DNA of 49,688 nucleotides from Bacillus sp. SG-1 (GCF_000181495.1 NZ_ABCF01000016.1:1-49688); one strand, 5' to 3'. Shown: positions 37,045-47,427, numbered from the stretch's first letter. Translations and numbers: made by a program. Notes: generated by a model not told the origin, from the sequence alone.

Positions 37045-38559
37045 ATGAGAAAAGGTTCAAATGCAAGAAACGATAAAAGCAAAATTTTATCATTCGTACC
37101 CACTGGTGAGTACTATTTCAACAAAGGCATCAAGGCTTACCACCGCAGGGAATTAAATAAATCTAAAAAATACCTTAACCGCGCCCTTCAGCTTGAGCCG
37201 TTGGAGCCGATGATCGCCTGCCAACTGGCCATCGTCCACACGGAAATGGGTGAATATAAACAATCCAACCAGCTGCTGCACTTAATCGTTGACAGCCTGG
37301 ATCCTCATATGGCGGAATGCCATTATTTCTTGGCCAACAATTACGCACATCTTGGACTTTTCAAAGAAGCATACACGCATGTGACGAATTATCTGGAAAA
37401 AGAAGAGTACGGAGAATTCAGTGAAGATGCGGAAGAGCTGCTCGAAATCCTGGAGCTTGATTCAGACGAGGCTCTGGATACTCTTTATGAGCATGATGAA
37501 CTGATCGCGAACCAGGACAAAGCCAGAAACTTGCTGGAGTCAGGAAACTTCCAAAAGGCAGTCGATCTTTTGGAGCAAGTGATCAAGGACTTTCCTGAGT
37601 ACTGGTCCGCCTATAACAACCTCGCTCTCGCGTATTTTTATCTTGGGAAAACCGAAAAAGCGGCAGCGACTCTTGAAGAGGTCATGGAGAAAAATCCAGG
37701 GAACCTTCATGCACTATGCAACATGGCCGTCTTCTATTTTTACCAGCAAAGGCACGACGAGCTGGAGGAATTGATGGAAGGACTGGAAAAAATCCGCCCG
37801 TTCCACTATGAGCAGCGTTACAAGCTTGGGGCCACTTTCGCCTTGATCGGACGTAACGAGAAAGCCTATGAGTGGTTGAAATCCCTGCAAAAGCTTGGGT
37901 TCCAAGGAGATGCGAGCTTTTACTATTGGCTGTCACATGCCGCATATAATACAGGGCATGAGCAGACGGCAGAGCAAGCATGGAAAAGAGTCCTGGAAGA
38001 GAATCCTGAAAAAGCAGGATCAGAACCATGGAATGATGAAAATCCTCAGGTAGAAGGATTTGAAAATCACGTCACTTCCATTTTGAAAAAGCTGAAAAGC
38101 GAATATGCGGAAGAAAGGCTGTTCGGCTTGTTCCTAATTTCGATCTCTAAGCATCAAAAAGAGGTACTGACCCATACAGACTTTGGGGCAGTGGACGATT
38201 TTTCCCTTTCCGAAAAGCTGTACCTTGCTGAAATTTTAAAAGCAGAATCGAGAAAAGCCATCAAAGACAGCAAAGTGATTAAGCATATTCATGAAACGGC
38301 ATTAGCTTTGTATGAGATTCATCACCCGATCAATGCGGTCGATTCCGGCTTGTTTCTGACATGGTTCAGCATTGCCTGCAAACTGCTCGAAGCTGAAACT
38401 TCGTTGAAAAATGCCAAAGCATGCGCGGCTGCGACGGAGTATATCTGGCACAGGTTAAGAGGAGACAAGAAGACAAAGACACTAATCTCAGGTAAATATG
38501 GAATTACGACAGGCACTCTGAACAAGTATTTGGAAGAAGTGGAAGCCTATCTTCAGTAG
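37045..38559 (+). CDS. Tetratricopeptide-repeat protein (YvcD-like)
   Basis: A 504-aa soluble protein with at least six TPR units from about residue 25 to 320. Examples are YYFNKGIKAYHRRELNKSKK, AYNNLALAYFYLGKTEKAA and HYEQRYKLGATFALIGRNEK. The C-terminal third is helical without a recognised domain and ends in a region resembling a small HTH (KYGITTGTLNKYLEEVEAYL). Position just before trxB matches yvcD of B. subtilis. It probably works as a protein-interaction scaffold; the partner is unknown. CGGAGGA precedes the ATG, and a strong terminator follows. Confidence 0.82.
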   Translation: MRKGSNARNDKSKILSFVPTGEYYFNKGIKAYHRRELNKSKKYLNRALQLEPLEPMIACQLAIVHTEMGEYKQSNQLLHLIVDSLDPHMAECHYFLANNYAHLGLFKEAYTHVTNYLEKEEYGEFSEDAEELLEILELDSDEALDTLYEHDELIANQDKARNLLESGNFQKAVDLLEQVIKDFPEYWSAYNNLALAYFYLGKTEKAAATLEEVMEKNPGNLHALCNMAVFYFYQQRHDELEELMEGLEKIRPFHYEQRYKLGATFALIGRNEKAYEWLKSLQKLGFQGDASFYYWLSHAAYNTGHEQTAEQAWKRVLEENPEKAGSEPWNDENPQVEGFENHVTSILKKLKSEYAEERLFGLFLISISKHQKEVLTHTDFGAVDDFSLSEKLYLAEILKAESRKAIKDSKVIKHIHETALALYEIHHPINAVDSGLFLTWFSIACKLLEAETSLKNAKACAAATEYIWHRLRGDKKTKTLISGKYGITTGTLNKYLEEVEAYLQ

Positions 38560-38560
38560 T

Positions 38561-38597
38561 GAGCATATTCATGGACGAATATGCTCTTCTTTTTATA
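38561..38597 (+). terminator. Terminator after the TPR-protein gene
   Basis: The perfect stem GAGCATATTC (38561-38570) with GAATATGCTC (38577-38586) is followed by TTCTTTTT. Confidence 0.93.
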
Positions 38598-38699
38598 GGA
38601 TATGAGTAGATAGGAAATACTACAAAATAGTAGGATTACGGAGATGTTTAAAGGGAAAATAAAGATTGAGTGAACGGTTTACTCGTTCTTTTTTTATGA

Positions 38700-39695
<996 letters not shown>

Positions 39696-39750
39696 TCTGT
39701 CGAAAAACAGCTTATCGAAAAATCATTCCAGCTATATGCTGAAAACCTTG

Positions 39751-39785
39751 AAGAGCCCTTGGAACAGCAGGGCTCTTCTTTTTCG
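39751..39785 (+). terminator. Terminator after trxB
   Basis: The stem AAGAGCCCT (39751-39759) pairs with AGGGCTCTT (39769-39777) and is followed by CTTTTTC. Confidence 0.9.
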
Positions 39786-39935
39786 ACAAAACGTGTCTAA
39801 TATTACCGAATATTGTTTAGAAATAATTAACAATCCGTAATCACACCTTAAACGTACTGTAACACTAGTGAAACACAATCGGGGTATCATAGATAATAAG
39901 AAATTGACCCCCTTTTAAGAAATAAATCCCTTTTA

Positions 39936-39968
39936 AGACACAGGAACCGCCTGTGTCTCTTTTTTTGT
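39936..39968 (+). terminator. Orphan terminator, possible end of a small RNA
   Basis: The stem AGACACAGG (39936-39944) pairs perfectly with CCTGTGTCT (39950-39958) and is followed by a long T-run. It is about 150 nt beyond the trxB terminator and ends no visible gene. Confidence 0.75.
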
Positions 39969-39969
39969 T

Positions 39970-40072
39970 TTAAATCCTTTAATGCATTAACGCGCTAAGA
40001 GGGACTGTCCCTCTTAGCGCGTTAATGTGTAAAAGGGGACTGTCCCTCTTAGTGCTTTAAAGGGATGAAGCC
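39970..40072. repeat. REP-like palindromes, copy 6 (pair)
   Basis: The first core sits in the long palindrome ATTAACGCGCTAAGAGGGAC with CTCTTAGCGCGTTAAT on the other side. The second is GGGGACTGTCCCTCTT. It is located between the orphan terminator and yvcI. Confidence 0.9.
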
Positions 40073-40161
40073 TATGGTAAATGTTCGAACATTGTAGGAG
40101 AGGTACAATCATAGTATAATAAAGAGCAACGCAAACAGATGTAAAGCTTGAGGTGAAATGA

Positions 40162-40620
40162 ATGCAGCGAGTGACAAATTGTCTATACATGAACGAGGAT
40201 AAAGTTCTTCTTCTCCAAAAGCCGCGAAGAAACTGGTGGGTAGCCCCAGGCGGAAAAATGGAGCAGGGGGAATCGATTCGTGATGCTGTCATCAGGGAGT
40301 ATCGCGAAGAAACAGGTATTTACCTGCGCAATGCTGATGTCAAAGGGATTTTCACCTTTATTATAAAAGACGGCGACAAAATTGTTTCAGAGTGGATGAT
40401 GTTCACTTTTTTTGCTACAGAAGCAGATGGAGTCAACCTTACAGAGTGTGAAGAAGGGATTCTGGAGTGGCATGACCTCGAGGAAATTAAAAACCTGCCA
40501 ATGGCAGAAGGGGACCGCCACATCCTGGAATACATGGTTCACGGAAAAGGGACCATTTATGGAACTTTTACCTACACACCAGACTTCCAATTGCTCGCAT
40601 ATAAATTGGATCCAAGTTAA
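40162..40620 (+). CDS. yvcI: Nudix hydrolase YvcI
   Basis: A 152-aa Nudix pyrophosphohydrolase. The Nudix box runs from [17 protein letters not shown] into REETGIYL (about 32-54), with the REYREETG metal-binding centre. It likely hydrolyses a nucleoside diphosphate derivative; the substrate is unproven. It is the first gene of the conserved yvcI-rapZ-yvcK-whiA-crh cluster and lies 17 nt before rapZ. Confidence 0.9.
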   Translation: MQRVTNCLYMNEDKVLLLQKPRRNWWVAPGGKMEQGESIRDAVIREYREETGIYLRNADVKGIFTFIIKDGDKIVSEWMMFTFFATEADGVNLTECEEGILEWHDLEEIKNLPMAEGDRHILEYMVHGKGTIYGTFTYTPDFQLLAYKLDPS

Positions 40621-40637
40621 TCAAGGGGGAAGAGACA

Positions 40638-41528
40638 ATGAGTACAGGTTCGACGAATGACGGCCAATTGGTGATCATCACCGGCATGTCCGGTGCAGGC
40701 AAAACCGTTGCCATACAAAGTTTTGAAGATTTAGGGTTTTTCTGTGTAGATAACCTACCGCCCACTCTCCTTCCTAAATTCCTTGAATTGATGAAAGACT
40801 CAGGGACCAAGATGAACAAAGTCGCTTTGGGGATGGACCTCAGGGGACGGGAGTTTTTCGATCATCTGATCCAGGCACTTGACGATATGGCGGAAACTTC
40901 GTGGGTGACCCCGCAGATCCTTTATCTTGATGCCGATGATTCAGCCTTGGTCAGACGTTATAAAGAGACACGGCGTTCACACCCGCTGGCTCCATCCGGC
41001 TTGCCAATGGAAGGAATCAAGCAGGAAAGGCTTCTCTTAGAAGAATTGAAGGGCCGTGCGCAAACCATTAATACTTCAGCGATGAAGCCGAGAGAACTGA
41101 GGGAAAAAATCCTTGAGGAATTCTCCGTCAATAAACGATCCATTTTTACCGTCAACGTGATTTCCTTTGGTTTTAAGCATGGTATCCCGATTGATGCTGA
41201 TTTGGTGTTCGATGTCAGATTCCTGCCGAACCCTCATTATATTGACCATATGAGACCAAGGACCGGTTTGGAAGAGGACGTTTCAAAATATGTCCTCAAA
41301 TGGAGCGAAACACAGAAGTTCCTTGAAAAAGTGACGGATCTCCTCACGTTCATGCTGCCGCATTATAAACGTGAAGGAAAGAGCCAGCTTGTCATTGCAA
41401 TCGGCTGTACAGGCGGCCAGCACAGATCTGTGGCACTCTCGGAGTACATCGGTCATTATTTCGAAAATGACTACAGTACTAAGATCACACACAGGGATAT
41501 CAATAAGAAACGGGAACAGCTGACATGA
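40638..41528 (+). CDS. rapZ: RNase adapter/nucleotide-binding protein RapZ (YvcJ)
   Basis: A 296-aa P-loop protein. Walker A is GMSGAGKT (about 15-22), and the C-terminal domain has [13 protein letters not shown]. In E. coli RapZ directs RNase E to the GlmZ sRNA, while in B. subtilis YvcJ binds GTP and affects competence. GGGGGAAG precedes the ATG. The stop overlaps yvcK as ATGA. Confidence 0.94.
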   Translation: MSTGSTNDGQLVIITGMSGAGKTVAIQSFEDLGFFCVDNLPPTLLPKFLELMKDSGTKMNKVALGMDLRGREFFDHLIQALDDMAETSWVTPQILYLDADDSALVRRYKETRRSHPLAPSGLPMEGIKQERLLLEELKGRAQTINTSAMKPRELREKILEEFSVNKRSIFTVNVISFGFKHGIPIDADLVFDVRFLPNPHYIDHMRPRTGLEEDVSKYVLKWSETQKFLEKVTDLLTFMLPHYKREGKSQLVIAIGCTGGQHRSVALSEYIGHYFENDYSTKITHRDINKKREQLT

Positions 41529-42505
41529 AGCAAAAGAATGAACCCAAGGTAGTCATCATTGGCGGCGGAACAGGACTGCCTGTTCTTCTTAGAGGACTAA
41601 AAACATACCCTTTAGATATAACAGCCATTGTGACAGTTGCAGATGATGGAGGAAGCTCGGGTCGTCTGAGAGATGATCTCAATGTACCCCCACCCGGTGA
41701 CATCCGTAATGTCATTGCGGCCTTATCAGAGGTGGAGCCCCTGATTGAGCAGATGTTTCAACACCGGTTTGAAACATCCAATGAATTGTCTGGACATTCG
41801 CTTGGAAACCTGATCCTGGCGGCGTTCACCTCAATCACCGGTGACTTCGTGCATGCCATACAGGAGATGAGCAGGGTCCTGAATGTCAAAGGAAAGGTTC
41901 TTCCATCTGCCAATCAAAGCGTTGTCCTAAATGCAGAAATGGAAGACGGCACGATTGTTTCGGGAGAATCAAAGATTCCTTTTTCCGGAAAAAAGATCAA
42001 GCGTGTCTTTTTGACGCCTGGCACAATCATCCCTGTTTCAGAGACAATTCGGGCCATCCGGGAAGCTGATTTAATTGTCATTGGTCCCGGAAGTTTATAC
42101 ACAAGCATCCTGCCTAACTTGCTCGTTCCGGAAATCGGAAAAGAAGTCAGCAATAGCAAGGCACGGAAAGTGTATATATGCAACCTGATGACACAGGCGG
42201 GGGAGACACTTGATTTCACTGCCAGCGATCATGTGAAAGCCATCTACGACCATCTTCATGATGGATTCATTGATACGATTATTGTCAACAATGAACAAGT
42301 TCCTCAGGAGATTGAAGCCCGTTATGAGGAAGAAATGGCGAAACCCGTCATCTTTGATTTTGAGCGGTTGTCTTCAATGGGACTCCAAGTGATTGACGAT
42401 GAAATCATCTCTTACTATGATGGCGTCATCCGCCATGATACCGGAAAAGTAGCGGAGATTATTTTTTCACTCATGAATAAACCCGATCTTAAAAGTATCG
42501 AATAA
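41525..42505 (+). CDS. yvcK: Gluconeogenesis/cell-envelope factor YvcK
   Basis: A 326-aa CofD-like protein. The glycine-rich loop [16 protein letters not shown] is near residues 11-26, with [13 protein letters not shown] near 45-57. YvcK binds UDP-sugars and is needed for growth on gluconeogenic substrates and normal morphology. It is coupled to rapZ by a 4-nt overlap, and whiA follows after 86 nt. Confidence 0.94.
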   Translation: MKQKNEPKVVIIGGGTGLPVLLRGLKTYPLDITAIVTVADDGGSSGRLRDDLNVPPPGDIRNVIAALSEVEPLIEQMFQHRFETSNELSGHSLGNLILAAFTSITGDFVHAIQEMSRVLNVKGKVLPSANQSVVLNAEMEDGTIVSGESKIPFSGKKIKRVFLTPGTIIPVSETIRAIREADLIVIGPGSLYTSILPNLLVPEIGKEVSNSKARKVYICNLMTQAGETLDFTASDHVKAIYDHLHDGFIDTIIVNNEQVPQEIEARYEEEMAKPVIFDFERLSSMGLQVIDDEIISYYDGVIRHDTGKVAEIIFSLMNKPDLKSIE

Positions 42506-42591
42506 AATATATAAACGCTGTCTTTGGCAGTGGAATAGAACGGCAAGGCTGCCGCATTGAGTGCAAGCGTTTGTCTTAGGGAGGTGAAGAG

Positions 42592-43539
42592 ATGTCGTTT
42601 GCGTCCGTTACTAAAAAAGAATTAACCAATCTTGACTTGAAGGATTGCTGCTCGAAAGCGGAATTATCTGCATTGATAAGGATGAACGGGTCACTGTCGT
42701 TTGCGAACAGGTCCCTAATCGTCAATATCCAGACCGAAAATGCCGCGATCGCAAGACGAATTTATTCTTTGATCAAGAAAAACTATGACACCCCGGTTGA
42801 ACTGCTGGTCCGCAAAAAAATGCGGCTTAAAAAGAATAACATCTATATCGTACGCCTCAAAGAAGACACGAAAGAAATTCTGGAAAACCTCCATATACTA
42901 GGTGAGGGATTCACGATTATACATGATATCTCTGCGCAGCTCATCCACAAGAAGTGCTGCCGCCGTTCATACTTGCGTGGTGCTTTCCTGGCCGGAGGAT
43001 CGGTCAACAACCCGGAAACCTCCTCATACCACCTGGAAATCTTCTCGTTGTACCAGGAGCATAATGAGGCCCTCTCAGAAGTAATGAACAGTTTTGGATT
43101 GAACAGCAAAACGTTGGAACGTAAAAAGGGATTCATCACATATCTTAAAGAGGCGGAAAAAATCACCGAGTTTTTGAATGTGGTAGGTGCCCACGGTGCC
43201 CTGCTCAGATTTGAAGACGTTCGAATCGTCCGGGATATGAGAAATTCAGTTAACAGACTTGTAAACTGTGAAACAGCCAATTTGAACAAAACGATAGGCG
43301 CTGCTCTCAGGCAGGTTGAGAACATCCGCTATATAGAGCAGTCTGCCGGATTGCAAATCCTGCCGGACAAACTCAGGGAGATCGCTGAACTGAGAGTCAC
43401 TTATCAAGACGTCACATTGAAAGAGCTGGGGGAAATGGTTTCAGGGGGAACCATCAGCAAGTCAGGCATCAACCATAGACTCCGAAAAATAGATGAAATC
43501 GCAGAAAAACTGCGTTCTGGTGAAAAAGTAAAGCATTAA
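42592..43539 (+). CDS. whiA: DNA-binding protein WhiA (YvcL)
   Basis: A 315-aa protein with an N-terminal LAGLIDADG-like fold (about 1-200, with [15 protein letters not shown]) and a C-terminal helix-turn-helix ([15 protein letters not shown], then [12 protein letters not shown], about 265-300). It is a sporulation regulator in actinomycetes and a nucleoid-associated, division-linked protein in Bacillus. GGGAGGTG precedes the ATG. crh begins 27 nt downstream. Confidence 0.95.
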   Translation: MSFASVTKKELTNLDLKDCCSKAELSALIRMNGSLSFANRSLIVNIQTENAAIARRIYSLIKKNYDTPVELLVRKKMRLKKNNIYIVRLKEDTKEILENLHILGEGFTIIHDISAQLIHKKCCRRSYLRGAFLAGGSVNNPETSSYHLEIFSLYQEHNEALSEVMNSFGLNSKTLERKKGFITYLKEAEKITEFLNVVGAHGALLRFEDVRIVRDMRNSVNRLVNCETANLNKTIGAALRQVENIRYIEQSAGLQILPDKLREIAELRVTYQDVTLKELGEMVSGGTISKSGINHRLRKIDEIAEKLRSGEKVKH

Positions 43540-43566
43540 CATATATGGACAAAGGGGAGAAGGAGC

Positions 43567-43824
43567 ATGATTGAACAAAAAGTAGAGGTAAAATTAAAAA
43601 CTGGCTTGCAAGCCCGCCCGGCGGCATTATTCGTACAGGAAGCCAACCGATTCTCATCAGAAGTATTTCTGGAAAGAAACGGCAAAAAAGTAAACGCTAA
43701 AAGCATCATGGGCTTAATGAGCCTTGCCGTAAGTTCAGGAACAGAAATCACACTGATTGCAGACGGCACTGATGAAGAACAAGCGGTGAAACACCTCACT
43801 GAATTCGTGCAAAAAGAAAGCTGA
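43567..43824 (+). CDS. crh: HPr-like catabolite repression protein Crh
   Basis: An 85-aa HPr paralogue. Residue 15 is Gln (GLQARPAA) in place of the HPr active-site His, so it cannot carry phosphate in sugar uptake. S46 (NAKSIMGLMSL) is kept and is the HprK target; P-Ser-Crh is a CcpA corepressor. GGAG precedes the ATG. HprK is split by a frameshift in the same window, which makes the phosphorylation state of Crh uncertain. Confidence 0.95.
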   Translation: MIEQKVEVKLKTGLQARPAALFVQEANRFSSEVFLERNGKKVNAKSIMGLMSLAVSSGTEITLIADGTDEEQAVKHLTEFVQKES

Positions 43825-43828
43825 TTAA

Positions 43829-43862
43829 TTACTCCATCTTTTTATGAGGTGGGGTTTTTTTG
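43829..43862 (+). terminator. Terminator of the yvcI-crh cluster
   Basis: The hairpin ACTCCATC with GGTGGGGT (several G-U pairs) is followed by seven T residues. Confidence 0.75.
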
Positions 43863-44077
43863 TGGTGAAGTGTGCGGATAAACCATTCGAACAGTTTTCT
43901 GCTGCCTTTATGAATGATTTACACTCCATGTAATTTTCATATGTCAATATACCTTATCTTCCTCCCCCGAAGCTTTCGCTATAAAGACAACCTATGTTTG
44001 AACTTGATCTATTTGAGCAATATAAGGAAGGAAACAAAGGAATTGCGATAGTGATAAGTATTAAAGGAGGAATTTTT

Positions 44078-44833
44078 GTGAGTGAAAATAAAGCAGCGAT
44101 TATCACAGGAGCCGGAAGCGGATTAGGACAATCTGCAGCGGTCCGCTTGGCAAAAGAAGGTATAGATATAGCAGTGGTCGATATCAATGAAGAGGGTGGA
44201 AATGAAACGGTTGAAATGGTTAAGCAAAAAGGAGTTAACGCCATTTTTATTAAAGCGGATGTTTCTAAAGCTGAAGAAGTGAAGAATTATGTGGATAAAA
44301 CAGTTGAGGAATTTGGTAAGGTAGATTATTTCTTTAATAACGCTGGTATATCCGGTAGCGGGCAGTACTTTTTAAACACAGAGATCGAGGAGATTGAACA
44401 GGTCGTTTCTATAAACCTGATGGGAGCTTTGTATGGGGTTCGTTACGTTGCAGAAGTAATGATGAAGAATGGCGGAGGCTCAATCGTTAATACTGCTTCA
44501 AGTGCGGGTGTGATTGGGCAGGACTCCGTTGTGACGTATTCTGCTACCAAACACGGTATAATCGGACTGACCAAGAGCATGGTTGCTGAGTATGCCAAAG
44601 AAGGATTAAGAGTAAATGCCATAGCACCAGGGCCGACCGAAACGCCAATGGTCAAAGCTTTTTATGAGGCGAATCCTGAAATGAAAGCCAACGCGACTGG
44701 CGGTATCCCGCAAAAACGTTTAGGCACCCCGGAAGAAGTTGCAGAGCTTGTAACGTTCTTATTAACGTCGAAAGCAGAATATATCAACGGAGAAGTCATC
44801 CGTATTGATGGCGGCTTTACGAATACTAAATAA
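44078..44833 (+). CDS. Short-chain dehydrogenase/reductase
   Basis: A 251-aa classical SDR. The cofactor loop TGAGSGLG is at residues 10-17, NNAG at 87-90, and the catalytic set is S141, Y154 and K158 in YSATK. D35 after the second strand favours NAD(H). The start is GTG 44078 with AAAGGAGG 7 nt upstream; an upstream in-frame ATG at 43994 has no site. It is a single gene ending at a bidirectional terminator shared with clpP. The substrate is unknown. It is not part of the conserved crh-clpP order I know. Confidence 0.85.
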   Translation: MSENKAAIITGAGSGLGQSAAVRLAKEGIDIAVVDINEEGGNETVEMVKQKGVNAIFIKADVSKAEEVKNYVDKTVEEFGKVDYFFNNAGISGSGQYFLNTEIEEIEQVVSINLMGALYGVRYVAEVMMKNGGGSIVNTASSAGVIGQDSVVTYSATKHGIIGLTKSMVAEYAKEGLRVNAIAPGPTETPMVKAFYEANPEMKANATGGIPQKRLGTPEEVAELVTFLLTSKAEYINGEVIRIDGGFTNTK

Positions 44834-44843
44834 AACACAATCC

Positions 44844-44882
44844 AAAAACCGCAGAAGGCGAAAAGCCTTCTGCGGCTTCTAT
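44844..44882. terminator. Bidirectional terminator between the SDR gene and clpP
   Basis: An 11-bp perfect stem, CCGCAGAAGGC (44849-44859) with GCCTTCTGCGG (44865-44875). A-run on the left and T-rich on the right serve both convergent genes. Confidence 0.88.
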
Positions 44883-44947
44883 GTGATATAGCATTCTGAC
44901 TTACAAACTGTACTGCTGATGTCAGTCAGGTACTTGGAACGATGAAA

Positions 44948-45547
44948 TTATTTATTTTCGTTCATTTCATTGCTAGTGATGATGCGGTCGATCAAACCGT
45001 ATTCAAGCGCTCTTTCCGCTGTCATGAAATTGTCGCGGTCAGTATCTTTAGAAATGACTTCAAGAGGCTGTCCAGTACGGTCAGAAAGGATCTGGTTCAG
45101 CTTCTCACGCAAGAACAAGATGCGCTTCGCAGCGATTTCGATTTCTGTCGCTTGACCTTGTGCTCCTCCAAGCGGCTGATGAATCATAACTTCTGCATTT
45201 GGCAGGGCAAGGCGCTTTCCTTTTGCACCTGCAGCAAGAAGGAATGCACCCATTGATGCAGCCATACCGATACAGATCGTTTGCACGTCAGGTTTGATGT
45301 ACTGGATTGTATCATAGATAGCCATACCAGCTGTGATGCTTCCGCCAGGGCTGTTGATGTAAATGGAGATATCTTTTTCAGGATTCTCTGATTCAAGGAA
45401 TAGCAATTGCGCAACGATGGAGTTGGCAACATTATCATCAATGCCGCTTCCCAGCATGATAACGCGGTCTTTCAACAAACGGGAGTAAATGTCGTACGCA
45501 CGCTCACCGCGGTTTGTTTGTTCAATAACTGTCGGAATTAAGTTCAT
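44948..45547 (-). CDS. clpP: ATP-dependent Clp protease proteolytic subunit ClpP
   Basis: A 199-aa serine peptidase that forms the tetradecameric chamber used with ClpX, ClpC and ClpE. The catalytic triad is S98 (GMAASMGAF), H123 (MIHQPLGG) and D172 (DTDRDNF). The start ATG at 45547 has GGAGGAA upstream; an ATG at 45568 lies ahead of that site. A CtsR operator overlaps its promoter, so it should be induced by heat and protein stress. Confidence 0.98.
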   Translation of the reverse strand: MNLIPTVIEQTNRGERAYDIYSRLLKDRVIMLGSGIDDNVANSIVAQLLFLESENPEKDISIYINSPGGSITAGMAIYDTIQYIKPDVQTICIGMAASMGAFLLAAGAKGKRLALPNAEVMIHQPLGGAQGQATEIEIAAKRILFLREKLNQILSDRTGQPLEVISKDTDRDNFMTAERALEYGLIDRIITSNEMNENK

Positions 45548-45610
45548 CTTATTTCCTCCTTCGATCAATTAATGTTATGTTGGAAACATACAAATTCTTT
45601 ATGTACTGAT

Positions 45611-45640
45611 ATAATACACCAGTTGGTCAATAAAGGTCAA
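45611..45640 (-). promoter_or_regulatory. clpP sigma-A promoter
   Basis: On the minus strand the -35 TTGACC (45640-45635) and the -10 TATTAT (45616-45611) are 18 bp apart. The -35 lies within the CtsR box. Confidence 0.8.
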
Positions 45641-45641
45641 A
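45625..45641. promoter_or_regulatory. CtsR operator of clpP
   Basis: GGTCAATAAAGGTCAAA is the CtsR heptad direct repeat (GGTCAAA, three-base spacer) with one mismatch. Bound CtsR would cover the -35 box. Confidence 0.9.
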
Positions 45642-45770
45642 CAATTAACCCTCTTCAAGCTAATTTTTCCCTCGACAATCCTTTCTACATGATACCCATC
45701 CATTCCTTTTTTAAACTATGCTAAATATGAATAAAAGATTATTGTTTGTTTTATCTAAAATAGTATTGAC

Positions 45771-46015
45771 GGATTTCCGCTCCGGATATCCGACTCCGCG
45801 GGGCGGGCGGTGAGCCTCCTCGGCTGCGCCTGTTTAAAAAGTGGAAGCGCCCCGTTTAGCACCGACAGGCAGATGTTCCTCAGCGAAAAAAAGGTGATCT
45901 TTCCTTTTATTCGCTGAGGGTTATTTGACCCCGAGGGGCTGGGCGCTGTAAATGGATTGGGGGTCTCACCTGTCCCGCTGCTCCCGCAGGAGGTCGGACA
46001 CCCTCCGCTCCAATC
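45771..46015 (-). repeat. GC-rich palindromic repeat, copy G4 with one nested element
   Basis: A reverse-strand copy, read from GATTGGAGCGGAGGGTG at 46015 to GGAGCGGAAATCC at 45771. The ends pair (GGGTGTCCGAC with GTCGGATATCC, including G-U pairs). A single structured element occupies the second insertion site (45846-45947). It lies between the divergent clpP and tRNA genes; no protein gene is present. Confidence 0.85.
45846..45947 (-). repeat. Nested structured element E (covarying stems)
   Basis: The minus-strand P1 is AGCGCC/GGCGCT. P3 is CCTCAGCGAA (45919-45910) with TTCGCTGAGG (45887-45878), again a new sequence with perfect pairing. P2 has one mismatch (AGCCCC opposite GGTGCT). Confidence 0.75.
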
Positions 46016-46286
46016 AACAAAGTGTTAGAATTGACTAGTGAGCCGGTATGACTTAGATTTTTGAATTTAATAGGCTGATAAACCACTTTTGCCGACCAGT
46101 ATTATGAGTATTATAGAATCTAATTGGCCTGATTAATCACTATACGGCCAATACCTAAACAAATTTCTATTCCCAATTAACCGATAATCCTTATCTTCTT
46201 GAAATCCAAACTCTGTTCCTGAAAACCTATTGCATTTCACCGGTTTCTGGATTATAATAGGATATCGTACGCTTGTCGTACAGCTT

Positions 46287-46358
46287 GCCCTCGTGGTGCA
46301 ACGGATAGCACGTAAGATTCCGGTTCTTAAAATGGGGGTTCGATTCCCTCCGAGGGCG
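46287..46358 (+). tRNA. tRNA-Arg (anticodon CCG)
   Basis: A 72-nt cloverleaf. The acceptor stem is GCCCTCG/CGAGGGC. The anticodon stem TAAGA/TCTTA encloses the loop TTCCGGT with anticodon CCG, which reads the Arg codon CGG. The T-arm loop is GTTCGATTCC. The 3' CCA is not encoded. A terminator follows. Confidence 0.95.
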
Positions 46359-46363
46359 TTACC

Positions 46364-46404
46364 AAAGGCTCCCGCGCTGATTTTCAGTGCGGGGGCCTTT
46401 TTAT
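46364..46404 (+). terminator. Terminator after tRNA-Arg
   Basis: AAAGGCTCCCGCGCTG pairs with CAGTGCGGGGGCCTTT around a TTTT-containing loop, followed by T residues. Confidence 0.85.
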
Positions 46405-46584
46405 GTAGTATGTTAATTTGTCCAAGTGCGTGAGCCCCACGGGGGAGGGGATAGAAATTGATCAATCGTTCCCACACCCTCCCTGTCGATTAACTCGATA
46501 TATGGGTCTACACACTTTCCTAAAAAAAGCCTTATTTTTTGAAAACCCGCACTTAAGCAAATTCCGTGTAAAATCCAACCTCAC

Positions 46585-46601
46585 CATCTATACTATAGAT
46601 G
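46585..46601. promoter_or_regulatory. 17-bp palindrome before the DsbA-like gene
   Basis: CATCTATACTATAGATG is a perfect inverted repeat around a central C, 23 nt upstream of the start codon, and includes a -10-like TATACT. A repressor operator is plausible. Confidence 0.5.
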
Positions 46602-46624
46602 AATAATGATTTGGAGGGATTAAC

Positions 46625-47335
46625 ATGCACATCGAAATGTGGACAGACTTCGCTTGACCTTTCTGCTATATTGGCAAAAGGCGTCTGGAGGACGCCATTA
46701 AGCAGATTGACCACCCAATTGAAGTGACATACAAGTGCTTTGAATTGGATCCGACAGCGGACCGAGATATTAAAGAAAACATTTATGAGAAGCTCGCCAA
46801 GAAATACGGCATGAGTATAGATCAAGCCAAAGCCAATACTGAAAATATGGTGAATATGGCGAAAGAAGTTGGATTAGATTATCAAATGGATACTCTGATC
46901 TTGACGAATACCTTTGATGCTCATCGTTTAACGATGTATGCTAAAACAAAGGGCCTTATGAAAGAAATGACCGACCGTATTTTACATGCTTACTATACGG
47001 AATCCAAGCATATCGGTGATCATGATACGCTGACAGATCTTGCAGTTGAAATAGGTCTGGACCGTGAAGCGGTACAAAAGGTGCTGGCAAGCGACGAGAT
47101 GTCTGATGCCGTCCGTGCAGATGAACAGGCCGCACAGCAGATTGGCGTGTCAGGTGTACCTTTTTATCTGATCAACCAAAAGTACGCTCTTACCGGTGCC
47201 CAGCCGACTGAAGTGTTTGTGCAGGCATTGAAAAAAGTGATCGCAGAAGAAGAAGAAAAAATCACAGTTTTAAACAGCGGCAATGAAGACGGCGTTGTCT
47301 GTGATGAGAATGGCTGCGAGATTCCTAAAAAGTAA
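46625..47335 (+). CDS. DsbA/FrnE-like thiol oxidoreductase with in-frame UGA (candidate selenoprotein)
   Basis: A 236-residue DsbA-family (FrnE-like) protein if UGA 46655-46657 is decoded. Codon 11 is UGA where relatives have the first Cys of CPFC: the sequence reads WTDFA-UGA-PFCYIGKRRLED. The frame is otherwise open to 47335 and well conserved (FELDPTADRD, TNTFDAHRLTMYAK, the cis-Pro SGVPFYLI). GGAGGGA precedes ATG 46625. A perfect hairpin, GGCGTC-TGGAG-GACGCC (46680-46696), begins 22 nt after the UGA, and its loop has G in the first two positions, as in bacterial SECIS elements. A second Cys pair, CDENGC (226-231), ends the protein. If UGA is a nonsense mutation, this is a pseudogene; the ATG at 46724 would give a product lacking the active site. 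Confidence 0.75.
46680..46696 (+). promoter_or_regulatory. Candidate SECIS hairpin
   Basis: A 6-bp perfect stem, GGCGTC/GACGCC, with loop TGGAG. The loop begins 28 nt after the UGA, inside the 16-37 nt window known for bacterial SECIS. Two further A-U pairs form below a mismatch. Confidence 0.5.
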
Positions 47336-47347
47336 GCACCATTAACG

Positions 47348-47394
47348 AAACCAGCTCCGTTTTGCTGATAAGCAGAATTCGGGGCTGGTTTTTG
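47348..47394 (+). terminator. Terminator after the DsbA-like gene
   Basis: AAACCAGCTCCG (47348-47359) pairs with CGGGGCTGGTTT (47380-47391), with TGCT/AGCA near the apex, followed by T residues. Confidence 0.82.
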
Positions 47395-47427
47395 TTTTAG
47401 GTTACTTCTATATGAAGTTCAAGAGGT

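Noticed and set aside
46287..46358. tRNA-Arg as an attachment site of an integrated element
   Set aside because: No integrase gene and no second copy of the tRNA 3' end is visible in the window.
46230..46433. An open frame on the plus strand at 46230-46433
   Set aside because: It runs straight over tRNA-Arg and its terminator.
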